A DNA stretch of 64,000 nt from Stenotrophomonas maltophilia. Its GTDB lineage: Bacteria > Pseudomonadota > Gammaproteobacteria > Xanthomonadales > Xanthomonadaceae. The stretch spans positions 3,100,001 through 3,164,000 of the forward strand of contig NZ_CP037858.1 in assembly GCF_006974125.1 (NCBI RefSeq). The letters run 5' to 3'. Made by a program: the position numbers and the translations under genes. Under the pieces are notes generated by a model, which was given only the letters and a program-made list of their open reading frames with translations, was not told where the DNA came from and made no database searches. Position 1 is the first letter of the stretch, and the number at the start of each line of letters is the position of its first letter. Shown one piece after another: positions 34,312 through 42,182 of this stretch.

Positions 34312-36648
34312 CTAGAACGGGCCTGCCGCATGCTCGGCGAGACTGCGTCTGCGCTCTGGCATCAGCCAGACCTTGGCACGCTCCTTGCCCACCACGCGGG
34401 TGCGTACGCCATGGCGTTTGACCACGTAGGCGGCGGCCTCGTTCACCTCGCGACGGTTGGGCTTGTCGATGCCCACCGCGATGACGATCTCGGTGGCGCG
34501 GTAATGCGCGCTCCAGTGTTCGGCAGGGAGCGACCAGTCGAAATGGCGATCGATCAGTTCGGCGATCGGCGAGATGGGTTCGTGTTCGCTGTTGGTGGCA
34601 TTCAGCGCATCCAGTTCCTCGGCACTCAAGTGCCAGGTCTCGCCGCCGCAGTACAACGCATGGGCCTCTGCCCAGACCTGCTGCATGTCGATCCGCGCCG
34701 GTTCGCCCAACGCTACGGCATGCACGGTCCACCAGCGGGTGTTGCCGGTGGCATCGCGCAGGAAGCGTTCGTCGTTGACACTGGCAAACAGGATGGTGCG
34801 CCGTGCATAGCGGGATTCGGTGCGCGCGTAGGGGCGGCGGATCTCGTCATGGCTGCGCGAGATGAATGATTTCAGCGCCGCGATATCGGTACGGCGGAAG
34901 GTGGCATCGACTTCGCCCAGTTCGACGATCCACTTGGAGATGACCTGCTTGACGCTGTCCTTGTTGGCCGGATCGAGCACGACCCCGTCAGCGATCAGTT
35001 GCAGCTCCGCCGGCGCCAGTTGCCGTGCCCAGCGCGTCTTGCCCAGGTTCTGTTTCGAGACGAACGTCAGCACGCCACGCGCGACCACGCCATCGGGCTC
35101 AAAGGCGGCCGCCACGCCGGAAATCAGCCAGCGCCGCATCAGGACCTCCTTCAGCACGCGGCCGTCGGCCATGCGCGTGGGCTGGGCTTCCTGCACGGTG
35201 TCGAAGAACGCCTGCAGGCGGGTCTGGCCATCCCACGGCCGTGAGGTGATCCAGCTGGCGACGGGATTGTAGGGATTGGCTTCGGCCACCTGGCACAGGT
35301 TGGTCTCGAAGCTGGCGGTGGCCATGCCGGCGCGGTGCATGCAATCCATCACTTCGCCAGCCGCGACCTCCTTGGCGTTGTCCACGGTCGTCTGCAGCCC
35401 AGGGACCAGGATTTCCAGATCCTTGCGGATGACGTTGTAGCGCACGGTCACACCGGTACGGCGGCACAGCTCGGCCAGGTTGCGGGCCGTTGGCAACGGC
35501 CGCCCGCGCGCGCTGGTGTCGGGAAACGGGGTGAAGGCATCGAATGCGGACAGGTTGCCAGGCACCTGGTAGCGCGCGCTGGCCGATGACGGCGCATCGT
35601 CCCGCACCACGTCGTCGCCTGCCGCGGGCGGCGCGGGAGGCAACAGCTGGATACGCACGGCGTCCAGCCCTTCACGCAGATGCAGGTCGTTGAAGTCGGT
35701 AGGACGGTCATCATCGCCATGCAGCGCAGCGAACTCGGGCCAGACCACGCGGGCATCGATGTCTGCAGCGGTCCGCGTGGCCAGAGTGACGCCAGGGTTG
35801 TCCAGTGGCTGCCGCGTCCACTGATCGTTGTCGGCACATAGCACGAACGACGCGTCCGGCATGGCGCCGCGCCAGGCCTGGCCGACCGGGCCGAGGTTGC
35901 CCGCATCCCAAGCCACTACCACACACCAGCCGGTGGCCTGGTGGATGGATTCGGCCGTGGCGTAACCTTCTGCAATGGCGATCGGCTGGCCGGGGACCGG
36001 CTTGCCGATGACATGGAAGCAGCCCTGCTTGCGGCCACCGGAAAGAAAGTCCTTGTCGCGTCCGAGTGCCGGATCCATGCGTGGAAAGATCGCCTGCAGC
36101 GAGACAACCCGGCCCGCACTGTTCATCACCGGTACCAGCAGGGCATTGTCGATGTGGCGGAAGACCAGCCCATCGCTGTTGCGCACCGGCCATGGCGCCA
36201 CACGCAGGCCATGTGCGTGGATGCCCTTGCGTACGAGATAGGGATGGTGGGCATCCGCGGGAATGGCGCGGTTCCACAGCACGTTGGCCACCTTGGCGGC
36301 GGCGTCCTCGCGCTCGCGCTGATCCCGTTCGCGCGCGCTGCGGGCCGCCTCCTGGCGTTGCCGGATGGCACGCTGCTCGGCGGCGCTCAACGCGGTCGGC
36401 GATTTCGCGCACCAGGCATGGCGGACGCCGGTCCGCCAGCTGCCGAACTCGCCGGCCGGCACGTGGTCGCCAAACAATACAGCCCAACCATTGCGTGAGC
36501 CACGACGGTCGCCTTCCACATGGAAACGCACCAGCGTGCCATCGGCGTTGAGCGCGTCGCGGCCGCGCGCGTCCGGCACGATACCGTGCGCGTGCATGGC
36601 CTGCAGGAACGCGGGAACGATGTCCTGCGTGGGATGCGGTGTGTGCAT
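34312..36648 (-). CDS. Phage primase-helicase (TOPRIM + VirE-type ATPase)
   Basis: A 778-residue protein. Residues ~1-115 carry a charged linker (ERDQREREDAAAKVANVLWN). Residues ~150-320 form a TOPRIM-type primase part (PIAIAEGYATAESIHQATGW, SFVLCADND). From ~430 it has a VirE/VapE-like ATPase: FVSKQNLGKTRWARQLAP (Walker A with NLGKT), DPANKDSVKQVISKWIVELG (acidic ELGE) and VNDERFLRDATGNTRWWTV. Such proteins replicate P4-like and other phage elements. Its presence in a region without head genes argues for a decayed prophage origin. Confidence 0.85.
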   Translation of the reverse strand: MHTPHPTQDIVPAFLQAMHAHGIVPDARGRDALNADGTLVRFHVEGDRRGSRNGWAVLFGDHVPAGEFGSWRTGVRHAWCAKSPTALSAAEQRAIRQRQEAARSARERDQREREDAAAKVANVLWNRAIPADAHHPYLVRKGIHAHGLRVAPWPVRNSDGLVFRHIDNALLVPVMNSAGRVVSLQAIFPRMDPALGRDKDFLSGGRKQGCFHVIGKPVPGQPIAIAEGYATAESIHQATGWCVVVAWDAGNLGPVGQAWRGAMPDASFVLCADNDQWTRQPLDNPGVTLATRTAADIDARVVWPEFAALHGDDDRPTDFNDLHLREGLDAVRIQLLPPAPPAAGDDVVRDDAPSSASARYQVPGNLSAFDAFTPFPDTSARGRPLPTARNLAELCRRTGVTVRYNVIRKDLEILVPGLQTTVDNAKEVAAGEVMDCMHRAGMATASFETNLCQVAEANPYNPVASWITSRPWDGQTRLQAFFDTVQEAQPTRMADGRVLKEVLMRRWLISGVAAAFEPDGVVARGVLTFVSKQNLGKTRWARQLAPAELQLIADGVVLDPANKDSVKQVISKWIVELGEVDATFRRTDIAALKSFISRSHDEIRRPYARTESRYARRTILFASVNDERFLRDATGNTRWWTVHAVALGEPARIDMQQVWAEAHALYCGGETWHLSAEELDALNATNSEHEPISPIAELIDRHFDWSLPAEHWSAHYRATEIVIAVGIDKPNRREVNEAAAYVVKRHGVRTRVVGKERAKVWLMPERRRSLAEHAAGPF

Positions 36649-37021
36649 TCGACGGGGCCCCTGGGAACGTGGATCGGTCCACGGCGGCCGATGGCGGCCA
36701 ACGTGCTGTGCAGTACCTGGCGTGTGCAGGCCACGCAGCGGCCGACCGACGCAGTGTGGTCAGGATGTGATGGAGGTGGTGACACGGTCATGGTGTCGGA
36801 ATGGAGGTTCAATTGCAACACCTTCCAGCACCTTGCATCCCCGGTCGCGAACAGGCCGGCCGGTACTCGTTGGATCTGTGATGACGATCCGCAGATTGCT
36901 GTGGTCGCGCCGGTGCGTCGCAGTTGGCGAGAACCGGTTTTCGGATGATGCGATCGCCGTCAGCGACGGCCCTTTGTTTCTCTCCATCGCGCCTTCGGGC
37001 GCCCGTGCACAAGGAGCCTGC
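36649..37021. other. Intergenic region right of the primase gene
   Basis: This 373-base stretch carries operator-like repeat C (36816-36835) on the minus strand, likely controlling the primase gene, and the ribosome site (AAGGAG 37011-37016) of the 33-codon ORF on the plus strand. No other gene, repressor or integrase is visible, and no convincing LexA box was found by eye. Confidence 0.6.
36816..36835 (-). promoter_or_regulatory. Operator-like tandem repeat, copy C
   Basis: Minus strand CAAGGTGCTG then GAAGGTGTTG, the most regular version of the direct repeat, 168 bases ahead of the primase gene. Copies A and B share the second half-site at 9 of 10 positions. Confidence 0.6.
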
Positions 37022-37123
37022 ATGCCTGAAATCCACTGCAACCACGAACACCAATCCGCCGCGGAATCCACGTCGTTGACGGTCGTTGCGACGTTCTCAA
37101 TCGGTGCGACCACCCCTCGATAA
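37022..37123 (+). CDS. Possible 33-residue peptide
   Basis: An ATG at 37022 with an excellent ribosome site (AAGGAG, 5-base spacing) opens 33 codons, starting MPEIHCNHEHQSAAE and rich in His and Thr/Ser, ending at 37123 just before the next gene. It has no recognised relative. It could be a real small protein, an upstream leader, or chance. Confidence 0.4.
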   Translation: MPEIHCNHEHQSAAESTSLTVVATFSIGATTPR

Positions 37124-37135
37124 AATACAACCCGC

Positions 37136-37360
37136 ATGACGGACACCATCGACGAAGCGCAGGAAATGGAAGCGCGCCACCTGCAACGCGCCCTGGCCCA
37201 GCACGCAACGCGGGCCAGCAACGTTGCCCCTCTCACTCCCATGGGGGAATGCCACAACCCAGACTGCAGCGAAGACTTCGACAACGATCCGGCAAGGCTG
37301 TTCTGTGGGCCTGCCTGTGCCGAGCGTTTCGAAGCCATCCATCAACACCGCAACGCATAG
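37136..37360 (+). CDS. Small zinc-finger-like protein
   Basis: A 74-residue protein with four cysteines spaced C-x4-C-x12-C-x3-C in GECHNPDCSEDFDNDPARLF and CGPACAERFE, a likely zinc-binding unit. TAAAAT stands at 37121-37126, only 10 bases before the ATG, so if this is the -10 box the mRNA is nearly leaderless. It is divergent from the primase gene and 11 bases ahead of the next gene. It resembles small phage-edge proteins; role unknown. Confidence 0.6.
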   Translation: MTDTIDEAQEMEARHLQRALAQHATRASNVAPLTPMGECHNPDCSEDFDNDPARLFCGPACAERFEAIHQHRNA

Positions 37361-37371
37361 GAACAGGGGAC

Positions 37372-37626
37372 ATGTCTCTGAACAGCAACGACGCTGGCTT
37401 CACCGAACGCATCGCCGGTCTATCGGCCGAGCTCGCCGTGCTGGTGAGCCTGGTGGAGAACCACATCCATCTGCAGCTGGCTGATCTGGCCGACTCGGGT
37501 GATGTGGATGCACAGGAGCGATTCGCGGTAGCCGATCCGGAGCGCTGGTTGGAGAACGCCCGCAACAGCCTGCAGGCGGGTGTCATGTTCCTGGAGCGCG
37601 CGGTGCAGCAGCCGGCGCGGTTCTAG
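37372..37626 (+). CDS. Small hypothetical protein
   Basis: An 84-residue acidic protein, MSLNSNDAGFTERIAGLSAE..., predicted helical (LAVLVSLVENHIHLQLADLA, RNSLQAGVMFLERAVQQ). The helical pattern resembles small phage proteins of the Acb2/Tad1-type size class, but I cannot confirm any relation. AGGGGA lies just ahead of the ATG. It follows the zinc-finger gene by 11 bases, probably one operon. A GC hairpin follows. Confidence 0.6.
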   Translation: MSLNSNDAGFTERIAGLSAELAVLVSLVENHIHLQLADLADSGDVDAQERFAVADPERWLENARNSLQAGVMFLERAVQQPARF

Positions 37627-37637
37627 TCATCCGGTGC

Positions 37638-37677
37638 GGGGGCGGAAGGGGCCGGCCAGGCTGCCTTCCGTCCCCCT
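37638..37677 (+). terminator. Hairpin after the small operon
   Basis: GGGGGCGGAAGG pairs with CCTTCCGTCCCCC across a GC-rich loop. There is no T tract; possibly a weak terminator. Confidence 0.4.
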
Positions 37678-37786
37678 CGGGCAGTGGACGATCCCCCGCG
37701 CTGGAGGCTGCGTCATAACGTCGCACTGGCCGCCGGGCAACCCTGAACGTGGTCCAAGGTTGACCGCAGGCCCGTAGAATGGCCGG

Positions 37787-38224
37787 GTGCGTCGTTCTGT
37801 CCTCCACCGCCGGTTCCAGACCCTGGCATGGCTAGCCATGCTGCTGGTGCTGCTTGCCCCGCTGGTGAGCCGCTGGCTGGCGCATGGTCACGTTGCAGCG
37901 GCTGTGCCGGTAGCGGCGATGGACCATTCCCAGCATGCGCAGCATGCGATGGAGGGCCATCACGACCACCACGCGATGGCGATGCAGCAGGGCGAGGTCG
38001 CAAAGAAGCCGCCCGCCGATCCACACGCCGAGCATGAGATGGGCGTGGACTGCGACTACTGCCTGATCGCCGCGCGGCTGATCACCCTGCTGGTGGCGGC
38101 ATTGCTGCTGTTGGCACCGATGGTATCGATATGCCGTGCGCTGCGTGGTGCAGTGCAGGCGTTGCCGCAGCGGGTCAGCGGCACATTGGGAGCACGCGGG
38201 CCACCGGCCATCATGGCTGCCTGA
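37787..38224 (+). CDS. DUF2946-like His-rich membrane protein
   Basis: A 145-residue protein from a GTG at 37787: N-terminal hydrophobic segment (LAWLAMLLVLLAPLVSRWLA), a His/Met-rich stretch (MDHSQHAQHAMEGHHDHHAM) likely to bind metal, then the CDYC motif and a second hydrophobic segment (LITLLVAALLLLAPMV). DUF2946 proteins occur in front of TonB-dependent receptors, often in copper- or iron-related loci. Here a receptor and a PepSY protein follow, which supports a metal-uptake unit. Confidence 0.75.
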   Translation: MRRSVLHRRFQTLAWLAMLLVLLAPLVSRWLAHGHVAAAVPVAAMDHSQHAQHAMEGHHDHHAMAMQQGEVAKKPPADPHAEHEMGVDCDYCLIAARLITLLVAALLLLAPMVSICRALRGAVQALPQRVSGTLGARGPPAIMAA

Positions 38225-38352
38225 GCCACACGCGCGGTGCATTGATCGTTTTTCATGAGGTTGCCGGCCACGGCCGGTGCCCGCACGCGCGTGTCTGTCC
38301 CTTTCTGATTGCTGCCCTGCCATTGCAGGGTGGCCTTGCATGCCGTGAACAA

Positions 38353-40491
38353 ATGAAAACGAACCCCAACTCCGCGCGCCTGCGCCGGGCGACGCCGCCT
38401 GCCATGTGCGCGTTGCTCCTGCACACCGCCTCTGTACTTGCCGCCGATGCGGCACCACCGACCACGCTGGATACCGTGCGCGTGGTCGATACCCGCAGCG
38501 GCGAGCTGTCATCCACCGCCAGCGCAGGCTCTGCGCTGGGCCTGAGCGTGCTGCAGACACCGGCCAGCCTGACGGTGATTTCGCGCGAGCAGCTGGAACA
38601 GCGCGGCGACACCAACCTCAATGATGCGATCAGTCGCGCCGGTGCGATCAGTGCGATGCCGCACCCGGGCAACGGCCTGAGTGCGCTGTCCAGCCGTGGC
38701 TTCACCGATGGCGCTTCAGTGATGCGCCTGTATGACGGGCTGCGCCAGTACGGCGGTGTGGGCATCACCTTCCCGTTCGATACCTGGTCCATCGAGCGCA
38801 TCGAAGTGCTGCGCGGTCCGGCCTCGGTCATCCATGGCGATGGTGCCATTGGCGGGGTCATCAACATCGTACCGAAGAAGCCGACGCGCGGTGCCATCGA
38901 GAACGAGATCAGCGTGACCGTGGGCAGCGAGGACACCGCACGCCTGGGCTTCGGCAGTGGCGGCGCGCTGGCGCCGGAGCTGGCCTACCGGCTGGACGTG
39001 AGCGGCAACTACAGCGGTGGCTGGGTTGATCGCGGGCGGAACAGTGATGCCACCTTCTCCGGCGCACTGCTGTGGCAGCCACGCACGGACCTGCAGCTGA
39101 CCCTGACCCATGCCCAGGGCCACCAGAAGCCGATGCGCTACTTCGGTACGCCCCTGGTGGATGGCCGACAGTTGGACGCACTGCGCCACCGCAACTACAA
39201 CGTGGAAGACAGTGACATTCGCTTTCGTGACCGCTGGACCCAGCTCGATGCGCTGTGGACACCGAACGCGAACGTGGAATGGCGCACGCGCATCTACCAG
39301 ATCGACAGCCAGCGCGACTGGCGCAATGCCGAGGCCTATGTCTACAACCCTGGAACCGGGTTGATCGACCGTTCGGGCAATACCCGGATCACCCACAACC
39401 AGGACCAGGCCGGGCTGACCTCGACGCTGCGGGTACAGGGGAACATCGCGGGCCTGGCCAACAATCTTGCCGTGGGCCTGGACGCCAATCGTGCGCACTT
39501 CAAGCACACCAACAATACCTACGCCGGCAGCTCCGGCCCGGTCGATCCGTTCCATCCGGTGCCGGGGCAGTTCGCCAGCGATGCACCGAATCTGCCGCGC
39601 TACCGCAACGGTGCCGAGCAGTACGCTCTGTTCGTGGAGGACCGGTTGGCGCTGAGCGAACGCTGGTCGGTGCTGGGCGGGCTGCGCCACGACCGCGCGC
39701 GCATTGATCGTACGGATCTGGTCAGCGGCCAGAATGCGTTCTCGAAGACCTACAGCAGCACTGGCTGGCGCGTGGGCGCGGTGTTCGCATTGCAGCCAAC
39801 GCTGAGTTTCTATGCACAGTACTCACAGGCGGTGGACCCGGTCAGCGGCCTGCTGATGATCAGCCCGGCCAACGGCGCCTTCGACCTGGCCAAGGGACGG
39901 CAGGTCGAGGTGGGCCTGAAGCAGGCGTTCGACGGTGGCGAGTGGACCCTGGCGGCCTATCGGATCCGCAAGACCGGCTTGCTCAGCCGCGACCCGCTGG
40001 TGCCGGATCGCCGGGTACAGGTGGGCGCGCAGACCTCGCGCGGCATCGAGGCATCGCTCAACTGGGGCTTCGCGCCGCGGTGGTCGCTCGATGCCAATGC
40101 CACGGTGCTGAAGGCCGAGTTCGAGGACTTCCTGGAAACCACCGGTTCGCCGCCGGTAGTGGTCTCGCGTGATGGCAATGTGCCGCCGAACGTGGCCGAG
40201 CGCCTCGCCAATGTGTGGGTGAGCTGGCAGTTCCTGCCCGACTGGAGCGCGGCCGCAGGCGTGCGTTACGTCGGCAAGCGCTACGCCGACAATGCCAACA
40301 CCCTGGAGCTGCCCGGCTACAGCACCACCGACCTGGCGCTGACCTGGCAGGCGTCACCGCGCACGCGGTTGTCGGCGCGCTTGTTCAATGTGTTCGACAA
40401 GGCGTACTACGCCACGGCGTACTACACCAGTACGCAATGGCTGCTGGGACCGGATCGGCGCGTCGAGTTCACCGTCGACCATCGGTTCTGA
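38353..40491 (+). CDS. TonB-dependent receptor
   Basis: A 712-residue outer-membrane receptor: signal peptide ending near VLAADA, a TonB box-like DTVRVVD, the plug domain (SLTVISREQLEQRGDTNLND, IERIEVLRGPASVIHGDGAI) and a 22-strand barrel ending in the C-terminal aromatic DHRF. It resembles siderophore or metal-chelate receptors. The ATG at 38353 gives a normal signal peptide. It is followed 11 bases later by the PepSY gene, so the pair probably imports and reduces one chelate. Confidence 0.9.
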   Translation: MKTNPNSARLRRATPPAMCALLLHTASVLAADAAPPTTLDTVRVVDTRSGELSSTASAGSALGLSVLQTPASLTVISREQLEQRGDTNLNDAISRAGAISAMPHPGNGLSALSSRGFTDGASVMRLYDGLRQYGGVGITFPFDTWSIERIEVLRGPASVIHGDGAIGGVINIVPKKPTRGAIENEISVTVGSEDTARLGFGSGGALAPELAYRLDVSGNYSGGWVDRGRNSDATFSGALLWQPRTDLQLTLTHAQGHQKPMRYFGTPLVDGRQLDALRHRNYNVEDSDIRFRDRWTQLDALWTPNANVEWRTRIYQIDSQRDWRNAEAYVYNPGTGLIDRSGNTRITHNQDQAGLTSTLRVQGNIAGLANNLAVGLDANRAHFKHTNNTYAGSSGPVDPFHPVPGQFASDAPNLPRYRNGAEQYALFVEDRLALSERWSVLGGLRHDRARIDRTDLVSGQNAFSKTYSSTGWRVGAVFALQPTLSFYAQYSQAVDPVSGLLMISPANGAFDLAKGRQVEVGLKQAFDGGEWTLAAYRIRKTGLLSRDPLVPDRRVQVGAQTSRGIEASLNWGFAPRWSLDANATVLKAEFEDFLETTGSPPVVVSRDGNVPPNVAERLANVWVSWQFLPDWSAAAGVRYVGKRYADNANTLELPGYSTTDLALTWQASPRTRLSARLFNVFDKAYYATAYYTSTQWLLGPDRRVEFTVDHRF

Positions 40492-40502
40492 GGGCACTGG
40501 CC

Positions 40503-42008
40503 ATGTCGTTGCGATCCACTGCCAAGCGCTGGACCTATCTGGTGCACCGCTGGCTGGGCATCGGTGGATGCTTGTTGATGCTGCTGTGGTTCGTCAGCGG
40601 CATGGTGATGCTGTTCATCGGCTACCCGAAGTTGACGCCTGGCGAACGGCTGGCGGCATTGCCGGTGCTGGGTGATGCAAGGGATTGGCGAGGACTGTCG
40701 GCGCTGCCGGATGCTGTACAGGCCGAGCCGGAAGCCGTGGCCCTGACCACGGTAGGTGGTGAAGCGGCGTATGTGGTGCGTAGCGGCAGCAACGTCGGTG
40801 CGTGGTCGCTACGGACCGGCAAGGCGCTGCTGCCGGTTTCCACGCAGCGCGCCGAGGCGTCGGCCGCGCAGTTCGCCGGTGGGCAGGCCTTCGTTGGTGC
40901 GATGCGCGTGGATGAGGACCGCTGGATCCATTCGCGTGCGCTGGATGCGCATCGGCCGCTGTACCGGGTTGAAGTGGGCGGTGCGCAGCCGGGGGATGTG
41001 TATGTGTCCTCGCACACCGGCGAAGTGGTTCTGGACGCACCGCGCGTGCAGCAGCGCTGGAACTACGTGGGCGCGTGGCTGCACTGGCTTTACTTCCTGC
41101 GCATGCAATCGGTCGATCCGGTGTGGACGTGGGTGGTGATCGTGCTCTCAGCGCTGTGCACGGTGGCGGCAATCAGCGGCATCGTGGTGGGTGTGTGGCG
41201 CTGGCGCTTCCGTGGGCACTACCGCACTGGCGCGAAGACGCCGTATGTCGAGCCGTGGATGCGCTGGCACCACCTGATCGGGTTGGTGGCAGCGGCATTC
41301 GTGTTCACCTGGATCTTCAGCGGCCTGATGTCGATGAATCCATTGGGCGTCTTCAGCAGCACGCGCGAGGCGATCGACAGCGGGCGCTATCGTGGCGGCG
41401 CGGCATCCGTGGATGGAATGCTGGGTGAACCTGCAGTGCTGCTGGCGGCGGCGGGTGCCCGGAACTTCAGGCCGGTGGAGATCCAGTGGCGGCGCATCGG
41501 CGGCGAACTGTTCGCAGTGTTGCTGGATGGACGGGGCGATACCCGCATCGTGTCCAGTGCAGATGGAGAGCTGCGGGTCCTGCGGCAACTGCCTGCGGGC
41601 TGGCTGCGGCAGAAGGCGCGCGCCATGTCCGATGCGCCGATGCAGGCGTTCGCGGTCCAGCAGGGGCCGGACGCGTACTTCTATCCGCGCGCACCCGAAG
41701 CGATGAACGGTGCAGCCGTACGCCGCTTCCCGGTGGCGGTGGCGGACTTCGGTGATGCCGAGGCGACGCGTGTCTATCTCGACCTGGCCACCGGCGATCC
41801 GCTGCTGACGATGGGACATCGCGAGCGTGTCGGGCGCTGGCTGTTCTACTTCCTGCACAGCTGGGACCTGCCGGTGATGCTGCGCTTCGACAGCACCCGG
41901 TTGGCTGTTCTGCTGCTGTTGAGCGTTGCGGGTGCGGCGTTGTGCGCGACGGCCGTGGTGATTGGCTACCGTCGGTTGCGGATGAAGTTGCGGCCAAGGC
42001 GGCGGTAG
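40503..42008 (+). CDS. PepSY-associated membrane protein (reductase-like)
   Basis: A 501-residue inner-membrane protein with four or more TM segments: residues ~15-38 (HRWLGIGGCLLMLLWFVSGM), ~200-230, ~255-275 (HHLIGLVAAAFVFTWIFSGL) and near the C-terminus. HRWLG, WLHWLYF and RWHHLIG contain the paired His expected for heme ligands, and VYVSSHTGEVV is a PepSY element. Such proteins beside TonB receptors are thought to reduce ferric chelates in the periplasm. The gene is coupled to the receptor. Confidence 0.85.
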   Translation: MSLRSTAKRWTYLVHRWLGIGGCLLMLLWFVSGMVMLFIGYPKLTPGERLAALPVLGDARDWRGLSALPDAVQAEPEAVALTTVGGEAAYVVRSGSNVGAWSLRTGKALLPVSTQRAEASAAQFAGGQAFVGAMRVDEDRWIHSRALDAHRPLYRVEVGGAQPGDVYVSSHTGEVVLDAPRVQQRWNYVGAWLHWLYFLRMQSVDPVWTWVVIVLSALCTVAAISGIVVGVWRWRFRGHYRTGAKTPYVEPWMRWHHLIGLVAAAFVFTWIFSGLMSMNPLGVFSSTREAIDSGRYRGGAASVDGMLGEPAVLLAAAGARNFRPVEIQWRRIGGELFAVLLDGRGDTRIVSSADGELRVLRQLPAGWLRQKARAMSDAPMQAFAVQQGPDAYFYPRAPEAMNGAAVRRFPVAVADFGDAEATRVYLDLATGDPLLTMGHRERVGRWLFYFLHSWDLPVMLRFDSTRLAVLLLLSVAGAALCATAVVIGYRRLRMKLRPRRR

Positions 42009-42182
42009 CGTCCTGCCACAAGCGCGTAGGCTGTGAGACTATCGGGAGTTCCTGGCCAAGAAGGCCACGGCGTGCAGTCGATGTTGCTGTCGATGGCCAG
42101 GGGGAGTGCAGGGACGCCATGTTTGCAGCGTTTCAAAGGTCGTCCCTGGATAGGATTTCCACACAGCGTAAATGGAGCAAGG

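Noticed and set aside
17852..36648. Complete inducible prophage
   Set aside because: No head, packaging or integration gene can be read on either strand.
36649..37136. LexA (SOS) box controlling the tail cluster
   Set aside because: I looked for CTGT-N8-ACAG in the gap and saw no good match; a motif scan would be needed.
37372..37626. Anti-phage or anti-CRISPR function for the 84-residue protein
   Set aside because: Only size and helical pattern suggest it; there is no sequence motif to support a function.
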